From Bacillota bacterium (GTDB taxonomy: Bacteria > Bacillota > Limnochordia > Limnochordales > ZCTH02-B6), in the NCBI GenBank assembly GCA_017656145.1, contig JACDOI010000009.1, positions 1 to 64,000 of the forward strand: 64,000 nucleotides of DNA, in the 5' to 3' direction. Both the position numbers and the translations under genes were made by a program. Within the stretch, counting starts at the first letter, position 1, and each line of letters begins with the position of its first letter. Shown here one piece after another: positions 34,045 through 41,818 of the stretch. Below the pieces are notes generated by a model. The model made no database searches and was not told the DNA's origin. It saw only the letters and a program-made list of their open reading frames with translations.

Positions 34045-35136
34045 ATGATGCTGAAACTCGTGGCCGGCGGACTGACGGGTGTCCTGTTCGGATTTATGGC
34101 GCAACGGGGACGGTTCTGCATGACATCGGCTTTCCGGGACCTTTACCTGACCCGGGATGCGACGTTGTTCAAGGCGTACATTCTCGTGTTGGCCATCCAG
34201 TCGGCCGCCATCTTCGCGCTCCACGGGGCGGGCGTCATCACGTTCGGAAACGACCCGTTCCGGTGGCTGGGAGCCGTGGCTGGTGGGCTCATCTTTGGAC
34301 TCTCCATGGTCCTGGCCGGCGGATGCGCAGCGGGCACCTTGTTCCGGGTCGGCGAAGGGCTGGTGGGCGCCCTCATCACCGCGGTGTTTTTTGCCATCGG
34401 CGCCCTGGCCTCCCGGGGGCAGGGGTTGCTGGCGCTCCTCGTTCAGCGGATCCAGGGGCCGTCCATTACCGTGAACGGAGCCACGAGCCTTTACGGCGCT
34501 CTGGGGATCAGCCCGTGGCTGCTGGTGGCCGCCCTGTGGGCGGTGGCGCTGGCTTTCCTTTGGCGATCCCGCCGGGAGCCGGCCCAGGCCTGGCAGTTGC
34601 CGACGGAGGAGGGCCGCTCGTCCCTGTGGCGCGCCGTCTTCGGGCAGGGGTGGTCGTGGCCGGTGACCGGAGTTGCCGTGGGGCTGATCTGCGTCGTGGG
34701 CTGGCTGACCTCCATCTCCACCGGCCGCATGGGCGGGCTTTCCATTGCCGGCGGCACGGCTAACCTCCTTCGGTTTTTCACGGTCACGGGCGATGGGGCA
34801 TTGCTCAACTGGGGCGAATGGCTGGTGCTGGGCATCCCGGTGGGCGGGTTCATCGCCTCCTGGGCGGCCGGCGAATTCCGGTTGCGCAGCCCCGGTGCCG
34901 CCCGGTTGTTGCAGCACATGGTAGGGGGACTCGGAATGGGGTTTGGGGCCACGCTAGCCCGGGGCTGCAACATCGGCAACGGTCTGGTGGCCGTCTCGCA
35001 GTTTTCCCTCAACGGGTGGACGGCGACGCTGTTTACGATTTTCGGCGTCTGGCTCGGGTCTTACCTGTTCCTCGTTCTGCCCAGCCGGCGGGCGGCGACG
35101 GCAGTGGGGGTCGTGCAGGAGGCCCCCAGCAGCTGA
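34045..35136 (+). CDS. tsuA: YeeE/YedE-family sulfur-compound transporter (TsuA-like)
   Basis: 363-residue polytopic membrane protein that imports thiosulfate or a related sulfur compound. The three Cys-containing motifs that pass thiosulfate through TsuA are present: GRFCMTSAFRD, GGCAAGTLFRVGEG and ARGCNIGNGL. About ten membrane helices. ATG at 34045 follows AAGGAGGG at ideal spacing. The TusA-like gene begins 38 bases downstream, the usual pairing of these transporters with a sulfurtransferase. Selenium transport is an alternative reported for the family. Confidence 0.9.
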   Translation: MMLKLVAGGLTGVLFGFMAQRGRFCMTSAFRDLYLTRDATLFKAYILVLAIQSAAIFALHGAGVITFGNDPFRWLGAVAGGLIFGLSMVLAGGCAAGTLFRVGEGLVGALITAVFFAIGALASRGQGLLALLVQRIQGPSITVNGATSLYGALGISPWLLVAALWAVALAFLWRSRREPAQAWQLPTEEGRSSLWRAVFGQGWSWPVTGVAVGLICVVGWLTSISTGRMGGLSIAGGTANLLRFFTVTGDGALLNWGEWLVLGIPVGGFIASWAAGEFRLRSPGAARLLQHMVGGLGMGFGATLARGCNIGNGLVAVSQFSLNGWTATLFTIFGVWLGSYLFLVLPSRRAATAVGVVQEAPSS

Positions 35137-35174
35137 GGGCTGCCTCCAGCGGCGAAGGAGTGAAGGAGCGATGA

Positions 35175-35420
35175 GTGATGGTGAAGGAGCTGCATCTGGA
35201 CGTCCGGGGCGAGCCGTGCCCTTATCCGCTCATCCAGGCTCAGCAGAAGATCGGTGAGGTGTTGCCCGGCGGGAGGCTCATCATCGACTTCGACTGCCCG
35301 CAGGCTACCGACAACTTGCCCCGGTGGGCCACCAGCGCCGGGTACGTCATCGAGTCCTTTGCCAAGACTAGCCCTGGTCAATGGCGCATCGTCATCCGAA
35401 AGGAACAGGAGGCTTCGTAA
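35175..35420 (+). CDS. tusA: TusA-family sulfurtransferase
   Basis: 81-residue cytoplasmic sulfur carrier. The catalytic Cys is in RGEPCPYPLIQA, the CPxP signature of TusA/YeeD/SirA proteins. Length is typical. Beside a YeeE transporter it most likely accepts the imported sulfur as a persulfide (YeeD role). GTG 35175 lies about 7 bases after GGAG, and ATG 35178 is equally possible. It is followed by a strong hairpin. Confidence 0.92.
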   Translation: MMVKELHLDVRGEPCPYPLIQAQQKIGEVLPGGRLIIDFDCPQATDNLPRWATSAGYVIESFAKTSPGQWRIVIRKEQEAS

Positions 35421-35502
35421 GGCCGGGAGTTCATGTGAACAGGACGGCGGCCCGGCTATGCAGGGCCCCGCTCCCGTCTGGCGTGGTCGGAGGGGTGGCG
35501 GG

Positions 35503-35539
35503 CCGGGGGAAAGCGGCCGGCCCGCCAGCTTTCCCCCGG
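35503..35539. terminator. 12-bp-stem hairpin between convergent tusA and S9 genes
   Basis: CCGGGGGAAAGC and GCTTTCCCCCGG pair perfectly (12 bp) around a 13-base GC-rich loop, ending one base before the stop codon of the minus-strand ECF-S9 gene. Placement suggests a shared bidirectional terminator, although neither side has a T-tract. Confidence 0.6.
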
Positions 35540-35540
35540 G

Positions 35541-38093
35541 TCACTCCCCGGCTGCGTCCAGCGCTTCGGCCAGGCCGTCGATCTCTTCCGCACCCACCGG
35601 TACGGTGATGGACGAGCCGGCGAAGTCGGCGCCGAAGGGCTCTAGGCGTCCCCCCAGCGTTTGATGGAAAAACGCCTCCTGAACCGCGTAGAACGAGATC
35701 CGGTTTTCCGGGCGAACGAACCCGTGGCCCTCATCGGGATACACCACGTAAGTGACCGGGATGTTCGCCGCCTGCATGGCTGAAACGATTTGCTCCGACT
35801 CCGCGGGCTTCACCCGGGGGTCGTTTTGTCCCTGGCCGATGAGCAGTGGCCGCCGGATCCGGTCCGCGTACGAAAGCGGCGACCGCTCGGCCAAAAACGC
35901 CCGGCCTTCCGGCGTCCGGTGGTCGCCCACCCGGGTGGCGAACATTTCCACTTGGGGCTCCCAATAGGGCGGGATCGATTCCAACAGCGTCACCAGGTTG
36001 GATGGCCCGACGATGGACACGCCGCAGGCGAACACGTCGGGCGTGAACGTCAACCCCACCAGGGCCGCGTACCCGCCGTAGCTGCCGCCGCTGATGCAGA
36101 TCTTGTCCGGAGCGGCGATGCCCTGATCAATAGCCCACCGGACCGCGTCTACCAGGTCGTCGTGCATGCGGCCGCCCCACTCGCGGTTGCCGGCGTTGAG
36201 AAACGCCTTGCCGAACCCGAGGGAACCCCGGAAGTTGACGCTCAGCACCGCATACCCCCGATTGGCCAGCCACTGGTGGATGGGGTTGTAGCCCCACATG
36301 TCCCGGCTCCACGGTCCACCGTGGACTTCCAAAACGAGCGGCAACGGCGTTCCGGGCACGTATCCTTCCGCCGGCTCATGCCACGGCGGGAGGGTCAGGT
36401 AGCTGACCAGCGAAAGCCCGTCCCGGGACGGGATGATCACCGGGTGCATCCGCGCGAGGGTGTACTGCTCCAGGGCCGACCGGTTGGTGAACAAAAACGC
36501 GGCCTCTCCGCGGTCCCGGTCATAGAGGTAGTAGCGAACGGGCCCGTTGTCCATTATGTATGCCACGACCCACCGGCGGTTGTCCAGCGTCTGGCTGACG
36601 ACGTCCCATTCCCCATCGGCCAGCTCCGAGAGGTACGCCATGTCCTGGGCGACGGCCGGATCCAGCGCCCGCCACTTCCGCCGCTCGTAGGTGGACGCGG
36701 CCGCCAGGATGGTCCGGTCCGCCGGATCGACGATGGCGTGGCTGACGTCCGCCCGGGGATCGGCAAACAGCACTTCGGCAGCGCCGGTTTCCAGGTCGAC
36801 GACGGTGAGGGCTGCGGTGTTGCGCCCCCGGCTGTCGATCATGTACAGCTTCGTGCCGGTCGCATCAAGGCCCACCGGCGCGGTGGTCATCGCGTCCTCC
36901 ATGGAGACCTGGACAAACGGTCGCCAGCCTTCCGGGGCGGCCGCGAAGATGGACAGGCCGCCGTCGGGGGCCGGCGCAATGCCGAATCGCACGTTGTAAT
37001 CGTCGTCAAGCAAGTAGCCCAGCATGCCTTCGTTCTGATGCAGCAACTGCCGTTGGCCGCTGACGAGGTTGATCAGGTATAAGTCGTGCAGCTGCGGGAT
37101 CCGGTCGTTGAGCCCCACCACGATTTCCTCGGGACGGCGAGGGCTTGTGGCGACGAGCGTCGCCTGCACGCCGGCCTCGGGCGTCAGCAGCTTGGTTTCA
37201 CCCGTCTTGACGTTGACGCTGTACAGCTTCCAGTTTTCATCGCCGTCGGTGTCCTGTACGTAGACGATATGGGTGTTGAGGTACGTCCACCCGTAGTTCA
37301 ACACGCCCCGGCCCCGATCGCTGGTGACGGGACGGGCCGCGGACAGATCGTCAACGGGGGCTACCCAGACATTGAGCACCCCCTCGTAGGGGGCCAGGTA
37401 GCTGATTCGGGTCCCGTCGGGGCTGAGCCGAACCGCCGCCCTGTCCGGGTCGCCGAACAGCACTTGCCGCGGGATCAGCGGCACCGGTTCGCTCGCCCCA
37501 TACGCCGGCCCGGTCCCGGCGACGGCGGCGAGCCAAGCCGCTGCCAGGCATACAAACAGCGTGTGGGATGTGTTGCGCGACCCGGTCGTGCCGCGCACTG
37601 CGACCCGTACGGCGTACAGCAGCGCGGTTGCGCCGGCCACGCCCATGGCTCCCTGGAAGATGTTGAGAGGGATGCCGGCGAAAGCCGCGGCCAGGTTTCC
37701 GGCCAGCGCGGCGCCGGATGCGAAATAGCCGGCCACCATCCACAGCGCGGCCAGCGCAAATCCTCCCAGCACCGGACCGCTTACGCCCCGCTCCTTGAAT
37801 GCCCCATGGACCAGACGCCCCGCGAGCCACCCTTCGACCCCTTTGATGATGAGGGTAAACGGGGCCCAGACGCCGTAGCCGCTTATCAGATCCGCCAGGG
37901 CGGAACCGATGCCCCCCGCCGCGGCGCCCACCAGGGGGCCGAACAAGGCGGCCAGGGCGAAAATGGCTGCATCGCCCACGTTGGCATACCCTTGCCCGGC
38001 GGGCATCGGGATCTGGATCAACATAGTGGCCACCGCCACCAGGGCGGCCCCCACGGCCGAAAACGCCAACCTGTGGGCAGGCTTGGTGTTCAT
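35541..38093 (-). CDS. ECF-transporter S component fused to S9 prolyl-oligopeptidase-family peptidase
   Basis: 850-residue single frame joining two proteins normally separate. Residues 1-165 are an ECF S component of the PF07155-like type (GYANVGDAAIFALAALFGP, GIGSALADLISGYGVWAPFT, LIIKGVEGWLAG), about six helices, which would bind a vitamin or similar small molecule. Residues 177-200 (TLFVCLAAAWLAAV, ending AYGA) look like a former signal peptide. Residues 205-850 are an S9 peptidase: beta-propeller, then hydrolase with Ser671 (GGSYGG), Asp758 (GQNDPR) and His790 (DEGHGF). This topology would place the peptidase outside. ATG 38093 follows AAGGAG. No EcfA/EcfT genes are adjacent. A real fusion or a lost stop/start is possible. 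Confidence 0.85.
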   Translation of the reverse strand: MNTKPAHRLAFSAVGAALVAVATMLIQIPMPAGQGYANVGDAAIFALAALFGPLVGAAAGGIGSALADLISGYGVWAPFTLIIKGVEGWLAGRLVHGAFKERGVSGPVLGGFALAALWMVAGYFASGAALAGNLAAAFAGIPLNIFQGAMGVAGATALLYAVRVAVRGTTGSRNTSHTLFVCLAAAWLAAVAGTGPAYGASEPVPLIPRQVLFGDPDRAAVRLSPDGTRISYLAPYEGVLNVWVAPVDDLSAARPVTSDRGRGVLNYGWTYLNTHIVYVQDTDGDENWKLYSVNVKTGETKLLTPEAGVQATLVATSPRRPEEIVVGLNDRIPQLHDLYLINLVSGQRQLLHQNEGMLGYLLDDDYNVRFGIAPAPDGGLSIFAAAPEGWRPFVQVSMEDAMTTAPVGLDATGTKLYMIDSRGRNTAALTVVDLETGAAEVLFADPRADVSHAIVDPADRTILAAASTYERRKWRALDPAVAQDMAYLSELADGEWDVVSQTLDNRRWVVAYIMDNGPVRYYLYDRDRGEAAFLFTNRSALEQYTLARMHPVIIPSRDGLSLVSYLTLPPWHEPAEGYVPGTPLPLVLEVHGGPWSRDMWGYNPIHQWLANRGYAVLSVNFRGSLGFGKAFLNAGNREWGGRMHDDLVDAVRWAIDQGIAAPDKICISGGSYGGYAALVGLTFTPDVFACGVSIVGPSNLVTLLESIPPYWEPQVEMFATRVGDHRTPEGRAFLAERSPLSYADRIRRPLLIGQGQNDPRVKPAESEQIVSAMQAANIPVTYVVYPDEGHGFVRPENRISFYAVQEAFFHQTLGGRLEPFGADFAGSSITVPVGAEEIDGLAEALDAAGE

Positions 38094-38218
38094 GACGGTC
38101 TTGACTCCTTTCCGTTTTCCCGGCCGCTTCGTTACCAACCGACTTCCGCTTATCAGTTCGCATGTGCGGGCCCGGTTCCTTTGGAAGTGCCGACCAGTTG
38201 CCCGCAGGCCCGCCCGGC

Positions 38219-38286
38219 GCAGACGCCGGGACATTTGTCCCAGGTTTCCGGGGAAAACGCACCTGCCTGGCCCCTGCGGCGTCTGC
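38219..38286. other. possible structured RNA element (nested inverted repeats)
   Basis: GCAGACGCC (38219-38227) pairs perfectly with GGCGTCTGC (38278-38286). Inside are a GGGAC-ATTT-GTCCC hairpin (38228-38241) and a second arm from AGGT/ACCT with an inner TTTC-CGGG-GAAA hairpin, giving a three-way-junction shape. It lies in the 267-base gap between the divergent ECF-S9 and cupredoxin genes, so it could be in either leader. It matches no riboswitch consensus I know. GC-rich DNA gives chance stems, so confidence is low. Confidence 0.35.
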
Positions 38287-38360
38287 TAGACTCCCGCTGG
38301 GGTTTTGTGGTTCGAACGTTGCCCGTTCCCGCCCGGGAACAATGGGAAGGGGGCGACACC

Positions 38361-38849
38361 TTGGCTCTCCAGCGCAAATCCCGGTGGCTCATCGGCTTTG
38401 TTTTGGGACTGGCTGCCATGGCCGGCGGTTGCCTCCGCGCGGCGGACAACGGGCCCGCGGACCGGCCTTCCGGCCTGGCAGCGAGCATCGGCGTGCCCGG
38501 AGGGGAATCCTCCGAAGCCCAAGATGCCGCGGCGAGGGCCGCGGCAACGGTACCCGAGGGTGCGGTCGTCGTCGAGATCCGCAATTGGCGCTACCATCCC
38601 GACGACATCCGGGTGCGGCCGGGAACGCCCATCGTCTTCGTCAACCGGGACGAGGAATCGCACAACGTCGTCCACGGAACGTCCCAACGGGTCGGCACGC
38701 AGCCGCCCGCGTTCGAATCGCCCCTCATGGAGCCGGGCACGCAGTGGACTCTTGTGCTGGAGGAGCCGGGGGAGTACCCGTTTTTGTGCACCGTCAGCGC
38801 CCATCAGCTCATGGGCATGGTGGGCCGCATCACCGTCGTGCAAGAATAG
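38361..38849 (+). CDS. cupredoxin (type-1 copper) lipoprotein
   Basis: 162-residue blue-copper electron carrier. A short hydrophobic leader ends in AAMAGGC (Cys24), a plausible lipobox, so the protein is probably membrane-tethered outside. A disordered Ala/Glu-rich linker leads to the plastocyanin-like domain (about 66-162) with ligands His101 (ESHNVVHG), Cys143, His148 and Met151 (FLCTVSAHQLMGM). TTG at 38361 follows AAGGGGG by 7 bases. No oxidase genes are adjacent. A role in respiratory electron transfer is inferred; menaquinone genes nearby fit a respiring cell. Confidence 0.88.
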   Translation: MALQRKSRWLIGFVLGLAAMAGGCLRAADNGPADRPSGLAASIGVPGGESSEAQDAAARAAATVPEGAVVVEIRNWRYHPDDIRVRPGTPIVFVNRDEESHNVVHGTSQRVGTQPPAFESPLMEPGTQWTLVLEEPGEYPFLCTVSAHQLMGMVGRITVVQE

Positions 38850-38951
38850 CGCCGGCCGGAGCGGGACCGCCGCCCCGCATCCCGGCCGGCCGTTCAGTCA
38901 AACGACCGGCGCTGATCTCGCCGGTAGAACTTCCCGCGCACTGGGCGGCCT

Positions 38952-40217
38952 CTAAATCCATCCCCGTGCCCGCAAGGCGGCTGCCACCCGTTCGAGGGCG
39001 GCCATGTAGGCTGCCTCCCGCAAGTTGACCCCGTGCTGACGGCCGATGTCCAGCACCCGCCGGCACGCCCGCACGATGGACTGCTCTAAGCGTTGGTTCA
39101 CTTCATCCTCGGTCCAGTACGTCCGGGTGAGGTTTTGCACCCACTCGAAGTACGACACCGTGACGCCGCCTGCGTTGGCCAGGATGTCGGGGACGACCGT
39201 TACGCCTCGTTCAAAGAGGATCGGATCGGCGTCGGGCGTCGTCGGCCCGTTCGCAGCCTCGACGATGAGGCGGGCCCGGATGTCCCGGGCGTTGTCAGCC
39301 GTGATCTGATTCTCCAGCGCCGCGGGCAGAAGGATGTCACACTCAAGGGTCAGGAACTCCGAATCGGGCACTTCCTCGCTGCCCGGAAACCCGCGCACAC
39401 TCCCGGTGCGCCGCTTGTGCTCGGCGATTGCCCCAGGGTCCATACCCTGGGGGTTGTACGCGTTGCCCGTCGAGTCGCTCACCGCGATGATCCGGACGCC
39501 CATCTCGTGCAACAGCCGCGCGCCGATGCTGCCCGCGTTGCCGAATCCTTGAATGACGGCCGTGGCGCCGCGCAAGTCCCATCCTTGGTAGCGGGCCGTT
39601 TCGCGGGCGGCGATCGCACAGCCCCGGGCCGTGGCTTCATGCCGGCCAGCGGATCCGCCCAGCACCAAGGGCTTGCCGGTGATGACCCCGGGGGCGTCGG
39701 CACCCACGAGCTGGCAGTACTCATCCATCATCCACGCCATCACCTGGGCGTCGGTGTAGACATCGGGCGCGGGGATGTCCCGTTCCGGGCCGATGATAGG
39801 AGCGATGGCCCGGACGTAGCCCCGGCTGAGCCGCTCCAGTTCCCCCCGGGACAACGCTTTCGGGTTGCAGACGACGCCGCCCTTGCCGCCGCCGAAGGGT
39901 AGCTCCATCACCGCGCACTTGAACGTCATCCACATGGAGAGCGCCTTGACTTCGTCCAACGTCACGCCGGGATGAAAGCGGATGCCGCCCTTGGCTGGGC
40001 CCGTCGCCACGGTGTGCTGGGAGCGGTAGCCCGTGAATACCTTTACGGAACCGTCGTCCATCCGGACGGGGATGGAGACGACCGCGACCCGAGCGGGCTC
40101 CTTCAAGATTTCGTACACCGCTTCGTCAAGACCGAGACGGTCGACGGCGTTCCGCAGCTGGCGCTGCGCGCTGATGAATGGGTTCGACGACTGTTTGACA
40201 ACTGCATCGACGTTCAT
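38952..40217 (-). CDS. gdhA: glutamate dehydrogenase
   Basis: 421-residue Glu/Leu/Phe/Val dehydrogenase, RocG/GudB type, converting glutamate to 2-oxoglutarate and ammonia. The active-site Lys is in ELPFGGGKGGV, and substrate contacts lie in GPAKGGIRFHP. The NAD domain has VIQGFGNAGSIGARL, and VEAANGPTTPDAD is conserved. ATG at 40217 follows GGAGGC at 7 bases. It links to GabT, which yields glutamate, and to AspA at the right edge. Cofactor preference (NAD or NADP) is not settled; RocG/GudB are NAD-linked. Confidence 0.95.
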   Translation of the reverse strand: MNVDAVVKQSSNPFISAQRQLRNAVDRLGLDEAVYEILKEPARVAVVSIPVRMDDGSVKVFTGYRSQHTVATGPAKGGIRFHPGVTLDEVKALSMWMTFKCAVMELPFGGGKGGVVCNPKALSRGELERLSRGYVRAIAPIIGPERDIPAPDVYTDAQVMAWMMDEYCQLVGADAPGVITGKPLVLGGSAGRHEATARGCAIAARETARYQGWDLRGATAVIQGFGNAGSIGARLLHEMGVRIIAVSDSTGNAYNPQGMDPGAIAEHKRRTGSVRGFPGSEEVPDSEFLTLECDILLPAALENQITADNARDIRARLIVEAANGPTTPDADPILFERGVTVVPDILANAGGVTVSYFEWVQNLTRTYWTEDEVNQRLEQSIVRACRRVLDIGRQHGVNLREAAYMAALERVAAALRARGWI

Positions 40218-40391
40218 GGTACAGCCTCCTGCGCCGGCGCTGGTGAAGCGGCACGGCAAACCTGTTGTTGAGAAACTTTACACCGAAATGTCGCTTTTGA
40301 TTCGCTGCTTCTTTCGGCCCGTCCTGCATTCAGCACCAGGTATGGTGTATACTTGTAATCCTTAAGACCGCGCCCGCCCGGCCAGGGCGCG

Positions 40392-40832
40392 TCACGGACC
40401 CGGGCGGAACAGCTGGACGAGGAGCGTCCCGATCGCCGCCAGCACCAGGCCCGCAAAAACCCATCCGTTCGCGGGCCGGGTCTCCACGCCGAGCAGGCCG
40501 AAGTGGTCGATGATGACGGAAACCGCCAGCTGGGTCAAGACTACGACGGTGAACAGGCGCGCGGCGCCCAGCGACCCGATGGCCACCACCGACAGCACAA
40601 CGATGGCAGCGCCCAAAAGACCGCCCATCAGCTGCCAGGGGCGGGCTCCCGCGATGGCCGCCCAATCGCCCCGGCCGGCCGCGGCCGACACCGCCAGTAC
40701 GCAGGCGAGTCCTACCGTAAAGTTGACGACGCCCGCCTCCACCTGGCCGATATGCCGTCCCAGGGCGGCGTTGATGGGCACGACCAGCACCATGCACGCC
40801 CCGATGACGATCGCCAGAAGATACATCGCCAT
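40392..40832 (-). CDS. DMT-superfamily transporter, DUF606/YdcZ type
   Basis: 146-residue membrane protein with about five helices (MYLLAIVIGACMVLVVPINAAL opening, in part; LLVQLFRPGP end). The pattern VPINAALGRHIGQVEAGVVNFTVG is typical of the DUF606/YdcZ branch of drug/metabolite transporters. ATG at 40832 has AGGGGG 7 bases upstream. It precedes gdhA on the same strand with a gap of 174 bases. Substrate unknown. Confidence 0.88.
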   Translation of the reverse strand: MAMYLLAIVIGACMVLVVPINAALGRHIGQVEAGVVNFTVGLACVLAVSAAAGRGDWAAIAGARPWQLMGGLLGAAIVVLSVVAIGSLGAARLFTVVVLTQLAVSVIIDHFGLLGVETRPANGWVFAGLVLAAIGTLLVQLFRPGP

Positions 40833-41040
40833 CCGATCGCCCCCTTGCGCCGGGGCCAGCCCGCGCCCGGCCGGGCGCGGCGTGGCCCGGCAGCCACGCC
40901 GGCACCGTTTGGTGCCTAGTCTATGAGGCCCGCGGGGCAGCTGGCAGCTGCAAGCATGGCGGGTCGTCTAAAATCGGGGCCTCCGAAAGCCGGCGGCGCT
41001 GGAGCGGCGGGTCGCGGCCGGCGCCGGTACGGCGGCCCGT

Positions 41041-41098
41041 TGACCGCAACGGTACGGTGGGTTATGCTGGAAGGGAATCAGACCGACGCGTCGGTCTA
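41041..41098 (+). promoter_or_regulatory. promoter and 18-bp palindromic operator of the tetR-men operon
   Basis: TTGACC (41041-41046) and TATGCT (41064-41069) with a 17-base spacer make a good promoter. The perfect 18-bp palindrome AGACCGACGCGTCGGTCT spans 41081-41098, just downstream of the expected start and 69 bases before the TetR-family ATG. This is the classic form and place of a TetR-family autoregulatory operator. The 335-base gap 40833-41167 also holds a GGCACC/GGTGCC hairpin at 40901-40916 and no gene. Confidence 0.8.
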
Positions 41099-41167
41099 GT
41101 CCCGCGCGGTGGTCCCGGCAAACGCTCGGGCGAAGGCATCCGGGCGAAGAAAGGATGTTTTGGACAA

Positions 41168-41818
41168 ATGGAAGGCACGCCGGCCGCGGGGTGGGTGGAG
41201 GCGCCGCACGAGCCGGCCACGAAGCGGCGCATTCTCCGAGCCGCCGCGGACGTGTTTGCCGATAAGGGGTATTACGCGGCGGCGGTAGACGACATCGTCC
41301 GCGCCTCGGACACGTCGAAAGGTTCCTTTTACCATTTCTTTCCGAACAAGCAGGGCGTCTTTTTGTCACTGGTGGACCACATGTACGCCGTTCTGCTGGG
41401 CCGGGTGGAGGCGGCCATCGAGCGGGAGCGGGGCGCCCTCAACAAGGTGGACGCCGCCCTGCGCGCGGTAGTGGCCGAGTTCTCCCGCCATCGCCGGCTG
41501 TCCCGCATCTTGCTCATCGAGGCCAAAGGTCTCGGCCATGCGTTTAACGACAAGCTGTTTCAGCTTCATTCGGGGTTCGCGGGGCTGATTCGCCGCTACC
41601 TGGACCGGGCGGTGGCCGAGGGCTCCATCGCCCCCGTGGACACCGAGCTCGCGGCCTACGCGTGGCTCGGCGCCATTAACGAAGTGGTGATCCGCTGGCT
41701 CCACACGGGCCAGCCGGACCCTCTGGAGCGGGCGTTGCCCGAGCTGCGGGCCATGTTGTTGCGCAGCATCGGCGCCTCGCCCGAGCGCGAGCCCGGAGAA
41801 GGGGGGCCGTCGGCATGA
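41168..41818 (+). CDS. TetR-family regulator heading the menaquinone operon
   Basis: 216-residue repressor-type protein. The N-terminal helix-turn-helix (about 15-62) reads TKRRILRAAADVFADKGYYA, VDDIVRASDTSKGSFYHFFPNK. The rest is the variable ligand domain. ATG at 41168 lies about 10 bases after AAAGGAT. The stop overlaps menF by 4 bases, so it is translated with the menaquinone genes. A perfect palindrome in its own leader suggests autoregulation. Similarity to fatty-acid/acyl-CoA responsive TetR proteins (FadR/YsiA style) is possible. Ligand unknown; a quinone precursor or acyl-CoA is conceivable. Confidence 0.92.
   Translation: MEGTPAAGWVEAPHEPATKRRILRAAADVFADKGYYAAAVDDIVRASDTSKGSFYHFFPNKQGVFLSLVDHMYAVLLGRVEAAIERERGALNKVDAALRAVVAEFSRHRRLSRILLIEAKGLGHAFNDKLFQLHSGFAGLIRRYLDRAVAEGSIAPVDTELAAYAWLGAINEVVIRWLHTGQPDPLERALPELRAMLLRSIGASPEREPGEGGPSA

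Noticed and set aside
35790-37082. 430-codon plus-strand frame opposite the S9 peptidase
   Set aside because: The minus-strand frame has full ECF and S9 motifs; the plus-strand product is Arg/Gly/Pro-rich without any domain.
38848-38913. AGCGCCGG/CCGGCGCT inverted repeat after the cupredoxin gene
   Set aside because: The arms are 50 bases apart without a T-tract and the area is very GC-rich, so it is not convincing as a terminator.
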